DNA of 64,000 bases from Haliclona indistincta (lineage: Eukaryota; Porifera; Demospongiae; Haplosclerida; Chalinidae). Shown piece by piece: positions 11,701 to 32,143 of this stretch. Numbering within the stretch: position 1 is the first letter of the stretch; each line of letters opens with the position of its first letter. A program made the translations under genes and the position numbers. The DNA lies in assembly GCA_964017065.1 (NCBI GenBank), contig OZ024783.1:17273752-17337751 (forward strand), read 5' to 3'. The notes below the pieces were generated by a model. That model was not told where the DNA came from and did not search any database. It saw nothing but the letters and a program-made list of their open reading frames with translations.

Positions 11701-14700
11701 ACACATTAAGATAAACTATTAAACCACTGAATACAAGACAAATTAATTACAAGATAACATTTACAACACTTTTGAATGGTTTTAGGAACAGATCTCAAAC
11801 GGATTTATTGTAATGATTTTCATGCACCAAACAACACAGTAATGGTTTAGAGCTAAGCTCTGGCAATGGTAGTCTTTTTCATATCAAAATCTATGCTTGG
11901 TATGCAGTTTCTTGGGTATTATCTAGTTCTGCAAAGCTTCAGGCAGAGATTTTGGGTATAAGCTTCATCGTGACGGGTACTGTTCAAAGGTTTCTATCAC
12001 TTTACAATGGGCTTGAGACAAAAATACTCGTTGTGCAGCGCTATGTTGGAGAGGACACGCACTGTCTCTTGAGCGGATGTAGGACCACTGGTACATAGCA
12101 GTTTTGCTCACTGCTATCATATAGTTTTCTAGAATTTCATTTACTCATAGCATCTCTTTGCAATATGCCAGCATCTAGGTTCTTAGCTCCAGGAGAAAAG
12201 CTACCTTGAAATGATGGTCTGATTGGACTTGAGCATGCTACATAACTGTGCAAGTATCGATGTTTGTATTTAAATTGTGAATAATAATTATTGTAGCTCA
12301 GGCGACCGTAAGATCAAAGGCTGCTCAGTGGTTATATCTCGTATACCATGGACAATATGAGTATTTTTCAGGAAGTGACGTCTCATAGCAACACCTTAGC
12401 AACAAGATGGCGTTGTCGAAAAACGCACACAAGATTACACAGCCGTCATTCAGCAACGTTCTGTTATTTGCCTCTGCTGACTTCTTTGGAGGCTCTAGCA
12501 CCTTGAGCGCCTCAATTAGTAATTATAAGAGGAAGATCATAAGAGGCAGTGCGCGATAATTTATAACTTTGGGCGATAATTTGACAGCCCTTGGCAATAT
12601 TGCGCACCATCTCAGTGGTAACAATGGGTTAACCAGTACATATTCAGGCAATACTACCATCACCAACTCATGCAGGCTCATGTATCTACATGTATGGTGT
12701 AATCTACAGTAAGCACTTTATGATAGTATAGTAGTTGTATTGTATTTCATGAGAACAGCTTTGTTCAACAACACAACATATCAGTATCACTAGACACACA
12801 TGTACATGTACTCACATTATCGGTTGTATCAGTATCTGCACCTGCAGCAATTAGCATATCAGCTGCAGCTGTTTTACCAAACATCGCACTGTAATGTAGT
12901 GCTGTCCGACAACTCTATAGAATAAACAACAAGTGAAGAGCACATGGTTATTGAGTGTGAAGTGATGTCAAGCACAACACATGGTAACTGGTCTTGTTGG
13001 TAATAACACAGTAACTAGTGTATTACAGTATAAGGCGGCATTTACACGACAACGATCACTCCAAAACAGGGAAATGTGTGCGTATTCAGAGGCAGCGTTT
13101 TGGCTGTTTACACGACACCGCTTTGTATGGAATGTGGGTGTGGCGTTTTTAGGCGAGCACGCTGTTATTCGCCTGTATGCACGAACCAAAGCGAAAGAAG
13201 AAACTCTTTGTTGATAGATGCTGTTTGAAGACTCTTCCCAGCATTCTTTGCAAGTATAAAGGCTGAGGTACGCTCATACAAAAAGTTACACAAGCGTTTT
13301 CATGTCTCCATTTTCGAGGTCTCCACTTTGGTCTCCGTTTTCATAAGTCTCCGTTTTACCTATGCGTTTTCATCGTTTTGGTGTAAACGCACGACCAAAA
13401 CGGATACAAAAGTCTTCGTTTTCACCTGATAGCGTTGTCGTGTAAACGCCGCCTCAGACGATGGCTTGTGTACCAGTAAAGTATGACACATAGTGTCTAT
13501 GTTATGACCTGATTCACAACTTGTCCTGATTCGATCATGTTTTATGTTTCGGTTCACAACCATGCAACAAAATTGACCTGCTTTAAAACCGATAGCATTA
13601 AAGCTATACGTATGCACAATCTCGTGCCTCGAGAGTCATTATATAGCATGCTATAGTCTAGCTGCTGACCCTCGCTATGCCTATTGATAGGTGTGGAGAG
13701 GGTCAGCAACTAGACTGAGAGCACACTAGTCTGCACACTACTGACAGGTGGTCATTAGCACTCATGCAACTTAGAAGCATGGTTAGTGAGATAAGTAAGT
13801 CGTACTATATACAGCTGTTTTATAAACTACAAATACATAACTAGCTATAATCAAGACAGAGTTCTTTATAGACATGTTGGATAGTGACAGTATGACAGCC
13901 TGTATGCACAAGCGAATTATAAGAACAAAATCTGCAGTGCAATTTATAGTGCTAGAAAATCAATGTGTCTCCTAGCTAGCCCATTTACTGTCAGTAAAAT
14001 AGTGATAAAACCCGGTGTTCAGCTTTATTAGATTCTACTTTAGTATGCCGAACACTTATTATTTGAAATAGTATTTCTGTACAACATGCTTGCACAATAA
14101 ACATCTTGTGTACCAACACTAGCAGTTGAAACGATCTCTTCTTGACTGGAGGGAAGTACTCGAGAATGCATATACTTGACTCCTCTATGCTATTGTTCCA
14201 GCTCATTTGGACAAGTGCTGAACACATGGTGCCTTTATGAACGTACCGTTACCATTACTACCGTTATGTTTGCGCTAACATGTTAACATGCTCCAAATCC
14301 AGGCAAGACATCAAATACTATTATCATTCAACATGTACTGCAATAATCTGCTAGCTATGAATGCTATTGTGCCAGTATATCAGTGATTGTACTGCGACAA
14401 TCCAACATACCTTACTAATGGCGTTGATGTCTATCTCAGGTTGCGACAATAAATGTCTAACAATCTGAGAGTGTCCATACTGTGAGCTAACGATAAGTGG
14501 TGTCCACTGTATAATAGTAGAGAATGATAACAACAACACAGTGATTATTAATAAACAATGCAACATTTTACATAATCCACAGTTGTTCAATATAGCAAGT
14601 CCCACACTGATCAAACAGTGTCCTCTGTGATGTATCTATCTATGCCTACATCATTCCATAAATGTTCCTGTGGTCTTATTGATTGGACAGTATTTTACCA

Positions 14701-15956
14701 CATGTTGATCACACTTTGTGTATTGGCCAGTCAGAGACTGAGCAAGTGCACAGATCATCACAAGGCATCGTGTGTGATACTTCACGGCAGTAGAGCCGAC
14801 CAACAAGAGTACACATGTTGAGACTGATGAACAGAGAGAGGACAGGCTACAGCTAGCACATGATTGAGGCAACGATAATATGGTGCTACTGAGACTGATC
14901 AACACAGCTCAGTAAATACCAGCTCAGATCATGCAGTCTGTTCTCAATCAGGCTCACCAAACACACACTCCATTTATAGCCTGATCGATGCTGAGACAAA
15001 GTCAACTAGTTTGTTGTGAACCATGCTCTTCTTTGTCAGGTGTAACAACAATGTAGGGTGGGGCTAGCTCACATGTAATGTTCATGTAGTCAATGATGGA
15101 GACACTATAATAGGGACGTATCTACAAGGGTGCTCTCAGTGCTCAAGCACTCCCTTATCAAGCAATTTGTTATGCGAACAGTTGCTATGTCACTAATAAT
15201 ATTCATAAAAATTAATCTGGTCTGGAGTCATCAGTGCTGAACAAAAACATCACTTGTCAGTGTAGGCTAAGTGCTCTTTGTCTTGAATACACAATACTAT
15301 TTTGATGTGTACAACTAACAATTACAGAGTGTGAGGACACTCCTTATTCAAATCCTGGATACACCACTGCACTAACACACATACAGAACCAAATACTCAA
15401 CCACTGACTGTGTGTGGTAGTAGATACTGATGTGTGGATCTGTTACTATAGCATCATGTGACAACTAACAATACTCACATTGAACTCATCACGATGATGA
15501 TAGTTAACATGAGCTCCTCTCGCTATCAACTCACTCACTTTACTGACATTACCATCACGAGAAGCATCATACAGATTCCTATTCTGTGAGTAGAGCACAA
15601 CATAATGTAAGCAGTATTAGACCAGACAGTGATTGCTACAATCTCTATCAACTACTGATCACATGACCTAACTCATTAATATTCATGCAATATTACAGTA
15701 TCCTCAAGCGAGGCGGCGGCTACTACGCCGGGTACACAGTGAGCAGGTCCTTGTGGACTGCACTACAGGAGCCTAGCTAGCCTCCAGGCTGAACCGGACT
15801 GAATAATCAGCTTCCGTCCGCGCGGGCCCGCCCGTACGGGCAGGGCTCAACAAGCTCAGGCTCGCTCGCTGATACCACAGCTTATTGCGGTGACAGTGCT
15901 AGTAGAATACAGTATATTCTATCTCTTACCAACTGGTCCTGGCTCAGAGAAGTCAT
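5018..15956 (-). CDS. Ankyrin-ROC-COR-Death domain protein (ROCO / DAPK-like), 9 exons, 1038 aa
   Basis: Likely a cytoplasmic GTP-binding signalling protein. Exons on the minus strand: 15930-15956, 15479-15583, 14411-14506, 12816-12914, 9886-9984, 8932-9004, 5519-7773, 5380-5466 and 5018-5292. Each junction has GT-AG and matching phase, and the total is 1039 codons with the stop. Exons 2-6 each encode an ankyrin repeat (for example GRTALHISAYAGKTAV). The large exon has a P-loop GPSRVGKTT (about residue 194), six 15-residue Ser/Thr/Pro/Arg/Ala repeats (about 273-362), a ROC switch II motif DIGGQPEF (about 418), GTHLD in the base-recognition position, then a COR-like region. The last exon is a Death domain (WHFLGRLLGLT, then DASWTELITALREM). 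The order matches the C-terminal half of DAPK1, but I see no kinase. The domain family is known; the function of this protein is inferred. Confidence 0.85.
7196..7468 (-). repeat. Six 45-bp coding repeats inside the ROC domain
   Basis: Six in-frame tandem copies of a 45-bp unit encode SSSRSTTRPSAAAAP with small variations (STSAA, STAAA). They lie in the large exon between the P-loop and switch II. The opposite strand is also open across them (7149-7505), which is a shadow of the repeat, not a gene. Confidence 0.9.
7815..8145. repeat. 52-bp tandem repeat in intron 6 of the Ank-ROC gene
   Basis: About six copies of a 52-bp unit containing AGCTACTTATCATGTGACCA and ACACAGCTAGTGTAG, with single-base differences. 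It starts within about 45 bp of the splice acceptor of the large exon (7773). Confidence 0.9.
8469..8552. repeat. Imperfect (ATGGTG)n / GAT-rich microsatellite
   Basis: A purine-and-T rich run of ATG and GTG triplets with GATAATG at its right end. It lies in intron 6 of the Ank-ROC gene and opens spurious ORFs on both strands. Confidence 0.9.
8729..8788. repeat. (GA)n microsatellite
   Basis: About 30 uninterrupted GA dinucleotides in intron 6 of the Ank-ROC gene. Confidence 0.95.
9747..10210. repeat. Duplicated ankyrin-exon segment, copy 1
   Basis: Intron-exon-intron segment that contains ankyrin exon 5 (9886-9984). It is almost identical to 12667-13031 plus 13455-13500 plus about 14306-14360, so one ankyrin exon was copied together with its flanking introns. 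This copy has no insertions and shows the pre-insertion state of copy 2. Confidence 0.85.
10440..10720. other. Intronic sequence, possible decayed MITE
   Basis: Contains a self-complementary phrase pair (TTTACACTAG near 10479 and CTAGTGTAAAC near 10523) and related AGAACTGC phrases. Ends and target duplication are not clear. Confidence 0.25.
10823..11333. mobile_element. 511-bp MITE with an 8-bp target duplication
   Basis: Inverted ends of about 50 bp read AGGAGCACATAATG inward from both sides and run on through GGAGTGGGAAGCGCC. The flanks carry the perfect direct repeat GAACACAT at 10815-10822 and 11334-11341. No transposase ORF is present. An 8-bp duplication is typical of hAT-type elements, so a non-autonomous hAT is my best guess. 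It sits in intron 4 of the Ank-ROC gene. Confidence 0.8.
11345..12660. other. Intronic sequence without a recognised feature
   Basis: Intron 4 of the Ank-ROC gene continues here. I found no ankyrin-like exon, RNA gene or element with clear ends. The short ORF 11374-11583 has no recognisable domain. Confidence 0.4.
13032..13454. mobile_element. 423-bp MITE with GGCGGC...GCCGCC ends
   Basis: The ends are inverted: AGGCGGCATTTACACGAC on the left and the complement of TTTACACGACAACG with GCCGCCT on the right. The uninterrupted sequence in the duplicate (near 10108) places the boundaries. No target duplication is obvious. ORFs here (such as 12981-13214) are element sequence. Confidence 0.8.
13501..14305. 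mobile_element. About 805-bp insertion relative to the duplicate copy
   Basis: Absent from the corresponding place in copy 1 (near 10150), so it was inserted here or deleted there. I see no terminal inverted repeats or coding capacity, so the element type is unknown. Confidence 0.5.
14507..15478. other. Intron 2 of the Ank-ROC gene
   Basis: No further exon or mobile element is recognised. Short ORFs on both strands (such as 14618-14821 and 14651-14905) have no domains and overlap one another. Confidence 0.4.
15710..15870. promoter_or_regulatory. GC- and CpG-rich patch next to the first coding exon
   Basis: A sharp GC-rich island (for example GGCGGCGGCTACTACGCC and CGCGCGGGCCCGCCCG) in otherwise AT-rich DNA. 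It lies in intron 1, between the start exon (15930-15956) and the first ankyrin exon. It may be a promoter-proximal or regulatory element, or a GC-rich insertion. No specific binding site is recognised. Confidence 0.3.
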
Positions 15957-16204
15957 GGCACTTGTAAACAGCGACTGATGATAATCGAGAGAAGGGGGCG
16001 TGTTACCAGGAATGCAAAAATTAGACTTTAAAATTTTTCAACACAAATAATTTTAAAGAAAAAAATTTGTCATGTATAATGATATTCATAACTCAACTAA
16101 TAATGATTCAGGTAAGTGTTAGCACAATAAATATATAATAATGTGTCATAGCTCAATAAATTATTGCATGCAGGTACAGGTACATCATGATTATGATGAT
16201 CAGA

Positions 16205-16444
16205 TCAAGACTGCTGTAAGGGGTGTAGAGCTACTTGAAAGTGCACTTGTAGTCGTGCAATGTCAGCGTCCAGGGCAGCTAGATCTCGTCTGAACTCCAG
16301 CTCACTACTGGTAGTGGTAGTCATGGTCTGTGCTGCACTACCCTCTCTATCACTCACTCTCCTTGCTCTTGTCAGTGTTGACGGCACTGCAGTGCTGTGT
16401 TCATCACTCTCTCCATCATTGAAAGATGATTCAATGCTAGTCAT
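16205..16444 (-). CDS. Hypothetical 79-aa protein with a helical C-terminus
   Basis: An ATG-initiated ORF of 79 codons. The first half is Ser/Thr-rich and acidic. The second half (around SSELEFRRDLAALDADIARL) looks like an amphipathic, possibly coiled-coil helix. I do not recognise the family. The start is fixed by an in-frame ATG one base after the stop of the upstream 54-codon ORF. It lies about 250 bp upstream of the Ank-ROC start codon on the same strand, so it might be a separate short gene or part of a 5' leader transcript. Confidence 0.35.
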   Translation of the reverse strand: MTSIESSFNDGESDEHSTAVPSTLTRARRVSDREGSAAQTMTTTTSSELEFRRDLAALDADIARLQVHFQVALHPLQQS

Positions 16445-16445
16445 G

Positions 16446-16610
16446 TCAAGCACTTATTCTTTGTTGGTTTGAATGTAAGACCATCGTTCGGTTATCACTA
16501 CTCAGTCTTTGATCACTCAGTTCTGTATCTTGTCCGCCATGTTGTAGAGGAACTTGCTCACTAGCTCTGTCTTCTTTGCTATCGGTTCGATTGGTGTTAG
16601 GTGCCGCCAT
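16446..16610 (-). CDS. 54-codon ORF abutting the 79-aa ORF
   Basis: Begins with ATGGCGGCACC in a good initiation context (AAAATGG) and ends one base before the ATG of the downstream 79-aa ORF. The product starts MAAPNTNRTD and is Ser/Thr/Gln-rich with no domain. It could be an upstream ORF, the first exon of a spliced version of the same gene, or one half of a frameshifted single ORF. Confidence 0.3.
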   Translation of the reverse strand: MAAPNTNRTDSKEDRASEQVPLQHGGQDTELSDQRLSSDNRTMVLHSNQQRISA

Positions 16611-16833
16611 TTTGACACTCCCATCATAGGTCACAGTTGAGATGATAGTGTGGTCCTCAGAAGAGAGAAGAGAAATCATTCACGTCTGCTACACAATGAT
16701 TCCTAGCTTGCTCTCTGGTCAGCTCTTTAATTTGTCGGTCTACACGTCACAAGAGAAGTGATAATCATATTCAGTGACGTGTGCTGTATCACACAATGTT
16801 ATTATGAGCTGGTTACAATGAAGATCACATGAC

Positions 16834-17880
16834 TAGCTTTACAAGTATAGTTCACTATCAGTTTGATATTGTTGTAATAATAATTCTATAGTGTGATACT
16901 GTACACACCAGCCCATACTCAGATCATGATATAAAGTGTTTGAGCTAGGAATGTGAAACATTATGTTCTGAAACATCAGTTACACCACAATACGCTGTAA
17001 TCAAATTACTACTGTAATTTTTTCAACATAAATTTTGACTCAACAATATTCCACTATACAGTACTTGGCTTCCCACACAAACAGTTATGATAGCACATTA
17101 TAGTATATCACATTATGTGGTCATGATATTACTCACTAGGTATTTGAATCATGTACCCAACCCACACTACTCAATAAGATACCAACAACAAATAGAACAT
17201 TGTGGCTTACTAAGATGCTTTATACAAGTACAGTAGACCCAGCTCACTATTAGTGGGACGATAAATAGTATGTATTAATAATAGTGTGAACTACAAACAG
17301 TGTTCATAATATGTGACACAATTAATTGGAAAAACCACAGAAATTAATTAACTGTGATTTCGTTCTTTTGTGCTATGTATAAAGCGCTATCTTTAGCTGC
17401 TATATACAGTTTGGTTCCAGCGCTATTCTTTTCAGCACTTTGGTTACAAAGTTATGAGAGTTTGTTTGTTGGTAACAGTATGCAGTCATAGTACGTGTTA
17501 TGGAGGTAATAATTGCATTGCTATGATGATTTAACTTTGACTAAGTGAAGAACACTTAGTTCATAGATATTGCCTAGTGTGATTCATACACCTCATACTC
17601 AGATGAGATTATACAGTTAATGGACGCAGTATTAAGAAGTAATTTAAATATCTCATTCTGCATTTGAATGCTTTACAATACAGTGGAATCTCACTATAAT
17701 CTGGACACTAACATTTCTCTGGTTAACAAGGTGTCCTCATTTCAGAGCTGAAACATGAAACACATCCTGTTCCTCCGCCATGCTGTCTGCATTTCAGATC
17801 AGAGTTTCATGGTTGATCTGTTCATAACATGTACCATTGAGCTAATGTGGAGTGATACTTCAATGTTATGCAACTAATTT
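16834..17880 (+). repeat. Upstream region of SRCR1, duplicated at 51068-58900
   Basis: Nearly the same sequence recurs at 51068-51478 and continues at 58077-58900, where a 6.6-kb retrotransposon splits it. This copy preserves the uninterrupted site ACAGTTATGATAGC at 17081. It ends close to the SRCR1 start codon (17941), so it probably contains that gene's promoter. Confidence 0.85.
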
Positions 17881-17940
17881 CTTTTCATCATAATAATTTT
17901 AGGAGAGCTCTGAGTGCAGGTATTGCAACGATTCGTGATC

Positions 17941-20791
17941 ATGGCTCGAGTGAAACAAATCAGCGACTTTCTGTTACTGATTTGGACCTGTCTGGGTAAG
18001 CAGAGTATTGTCCTATAGGCCTTCCGTCACGCTCCTTATTTCGCAACTTAGCTTCAAATGTCCAGACTCCTCTCGGTGACGTTAAGTTGACTTGCCTCCC
18101 TCCTTATGCACAAGCTGGTACTGTCGGTTCTGTCATGGTGTACTATCCTGGATATGGATATGTACCGGTTTGTCGTGATGGTTTCAATCGTGGAGCTGCT
18201 GCGGCTGTTTGCAGACAGTTGAGATTTGAAGATGCAATGGAGATAGACAACGAATTCTATGGAGCTCCAGATAAATACAAAGAATCAAGGAAGACGTATG
18301 TTTAAATCAAGTGCATGTTCATGTGACTGTGAGCATATTATTATACGAATAAAGTTGATGTAAAATAAAATCTTAGATCTGAAAGGTATTAACATGATTG
18401 TGCAGTATCTTGCATATTTTTCATGCCCTCAAATGACTGAATGTCAACAATTATTATTAGATACAAGTAAGTTTGAACGAATGGTTGGTGTGCATGTTAG
18501 AGGCCAGCGACAATCATTTGCACATCTAGCTAAGTATACATGAATGCTCAAGACTGGCTTTATATTCGTATACAATCTTTGTCAGTCAGTTTTATCATCT
18601 TTGTAGCACACAGCTAGCTGAGAATACCTCTGAAACCATATAGATAAAATTATATTCCCATTTCAGCTCTGAAAGTGATACTTTGAATACTAAGCTGCTG
18701 CATTCTTCATGCACATGCACACAGTCAGCTAGTACTATTGTTATTGGTGTGCCAAACCAGATTTGGCACACAGATATGTATCGGCCTGGCGCACGATTTT
18801 GTCCACTTTGTGTCACCCTGGCACACTTGTTTTACTATGTACTTTAACAATCATAACTATACGTATAACTAAAACTAAATTAACCCTTTAAGGCCTATAG
18901 CGGCTTTAGCCGCCATAATTGACTCCACCTACTCTAGACGTCATAAAAAGTGCAAAAAGTGCTCTAGAAAGGTCAAATCAAGTTTATTTGCAAAAGACGA
19001 CTTTACCTGAAAAAACCACCTGTTTTTCGGCGCGCCCTCCCCACTAAAACGTACAGCACGGGGGGAATTTTAAAGGGGGGTGTCCCCCCGTTAACCCGGG
19101 GTTCGAAGGGGCGGAGCCCCTCGCCACTTTTGGCATTTTTAAGGCTTCAGGATGCCCCAAAATGCATACTTGGGCATGGAATATGGTCTAAACTATGCTG
19201 TTTGCTCACCTGGACACCACCAGGTTTTTGTATCAGTCACAAGGGCTAAACGAAGACCAAAATTGGCTGAAAAATGACGAGGTCGCAACACTTAAGCAGC
19301 TTCAGTTCCGAAGTGGGAGTGGCCAACTCAGAGCTTAGTACATGGTCGTAAACTTTGACATACAAGGAAACAACAGTGCTAGTTTGGAACAGCTAACGTA
19401 CTGCATGTTGTAGAAAATGCAAGACAAACTGTCAGTTTAGAGCAAGTCAAATTTTCGTCGAAATAATTCAGTCACTAAAGAGTTAAACCCAATTACTTTT
19501 ACAACACTAAATTGCTGTAAATTGCATTGTATGACGTTAATATCCTATTCCACACACACATACAATTCTAATAGCTGTTTGACACCAACAACAACTAACT
19601 ATACCATCAGTCACCTCATATGTCCCAATGTCAGTAACTATGTTGTTGATGGAGAACTTCACATAATGAGATGTGCTGTTGGAAATCTAACTTTAACAAC
19701 AGATACTTGCAAAGGAGATGTGGCAGCTGTGCAGTGTTGTGAGAATATTATTTAAGTGATACAAATATATAATTGTTTTAATTTACTATACAAATTTGCA
19801 GCATCAACTTTACTGCAAGATTCCAGTCAGTACAGCTACAATGGTCTAGTATATCTAGCAGGCAGTCCAAAATCTAGTGTATACAAAGGAATTGCAAGTA
19901 TCAGGATAAATGGCAATGACTTACCACTATGTGATGTAGACTCACAGTTCAATTCCATTATGGCAAATTCTGTTAGTCGTCAACTTGGCTATACAAATAG
20001 CCGGACGTATGAAACAATAGAGTAAGATTAATGCACTCTAATGTTTTTTTGTCATTTATTTGAGGCCTGAAAGACTCAGTTGATCTGGTCAGTAGTTCTT
20101 GTGATCAAATCACTGGTTCTTTTCCATGTTTCTCTCACTGTATTGGTAATAGCGGCTTTACCATCACTGGGTGCAAACAAGTAAATATTATTTGTGGTAA
20201 TTAAGCCGATGATGTGGTAGCTAAGCTATTTTATAGCCCATCATAATTAGCGGCATTTTTATAAAAAATAGTGCTTTTTAATAATAATGATTTTCACCAA
20301 TTTTAATTTCATAATAAGATTCCGGTAAAACTCAGACTTCTAATGAACACATTTTATACAGCCTTGTCCATTGCATGCTAACTTCTAGCACTGAAGTTGA
20401 GCATTGCAACTTAAGTATGCGAGTTTATGGTTAATATTTTTATGATTTACAGAGTTTATAACAGATGATATGATTACTAGTTCTTCAGGAAACCACGGTC
20501 AATGTGAAGGTATCTTGAAGAAGCTAACTATCAATACATAGAGTAATATAAATTTCTGCAGTTGATGGTGGTGGACTCGACACTACAAGCAAAATAGCAA
20601 TTTCAGTTGTGACAAGTGTAGTAATCACTGGTGGTATTGTCATTCCTATTACTGCTATACTGGGAGTTATATTTTGGAAGAAAATGTGTACCAAAAAGGA
20701 TGAAGGAGAAGGGCGTGGACTGTTGTCTGCAGCTACAGATCATGGTGGTGGTGGTGAGAATGGTGGTGGTAATCCCGTACGCCAAGAATAG
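17941..20791 (+). CDS. SRCR-domain transmembrane receptor 1, 7 exons, 357 aa
   Basis: Type I membrane receptor. Exons: 17941-17995, 18052-18295, 19575-19738, 19802-20021, 20093-20196, 20453-20509 and 20562-20791. All have GT-AG borders and matching phases 1-2-1-2-1-1. Exon 1 encodes a signal peptide (MARVKQISDFLLLIWTCL). Exons 2-3 form an SRCR domain with the motif GFNRGAAAAVCRQL and paired cysteines. Exons 4-5 form a second, more diverged SRCR-like domain (VSRQLGYTNS, then CFSHC). Exon 7 has a single membrane helix (VVTSVVITGGIVIPITAILG) and a short Gly-rich tail. SRCR domains are extracellular ligand-binding modules; the ligand here is unknown. Sister genes at 32144 and 41201 share the exon structure, which strongly supports the model. 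Confidence 0.85.
18877..19492. mobile_element. Probable MITE in SRCR1 intron 2
   Basis: An inserted-looking block bounded by AACCCTTTAAGG on the left and AAAGAGTTAAACCC on the right, which are imperfectly inverted. It contains a GC-rich stretch near 19030-19130. Its right part (TTCCGAAGTGGGAG) resembles 38210-38400, suggesting a dispersed family. Ends are approximate. Confidence 0.4.
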
Positions 20792-21029
20792 GCAAATGTC
20801 TACTGACTGATTATTTTATTATTGTGTTGTTTATTAGTTTTCATGAAAAGTACATGTAGCTTAGACGAGGGAGAAAAATTTCGTATCAGCCCCACCCCTT
20901 CGTGTGCAGCAGCACGTGTTTAAATACCAACCAGTTTACACTACTACAGAAACAGTTATTCTACAGCAGCAGCTTGCGTGGGATATGGCAGCGCCACAAC
21001 GACTCTAGATATATCAAATCACTGGCACT
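20792..21029. other. Short intergenic region and probable promoter of the beta-helix receptor
   Basis: Only about 240 bp separate the SRCR1 stop from the start codon of the next gene, so the SRCR1 terminator and the next promoter must both lie here or overlap. No specific site is recognised. Confidence 0.4.
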
Positions 21030-31823
<10,794 letters not shown>

Positions 31824-32143
31824 CAAAATTGTTTTAGATTTTATTATAATAAGTTTAGAAAATTAAAATTATTTTATGTTATCAGCGCCAATATCATGTT
31901 TCATGAACATGAACATGCATGTTCCGGCAGGTGTGAGCATGCATCGTCATGGCAATAATTTACACAGCATGTATGTCATACTGAAAGCACACTTTTATTA
32001 TCTAAAACTTCAATACCTTATATAACAGTCTTTATATCAACTACTATACTCACTTGATATTATGACACGTCAGTGATGTCACAATGCAAATGCATGTCGG
32101 GGAATTTTTGCTATTCTGACTTGCCTTCAAATACCGACGGTGC
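31824..32143. other. Intergenic region between the beta-helix receptor and SRCR2
   Basis: 320 bp of AT-rich DNA with several CATG-type short palindromes (for example near 31910-31945). It probably holds the end of one transcript and the promoter of the next. No specific motif is recognised. Confidence 0.4.

Larger units (their letters stand above)
12667..14360. repeat. Duplicated ankyrin-exon segment, copy 2, with two insertions
   Basis: Copy of 9747-10210 carrying ankyrin exon 4 (12816-12914). Relative to copy 1 it is interrupted by a 423-bp MITE (13032-13454) and by about 805 bp of other sequence (about 13501-14305). Both exon copies keep an open frame and good splice sites, and both are in the gene model. 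Confidence 0.85.
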
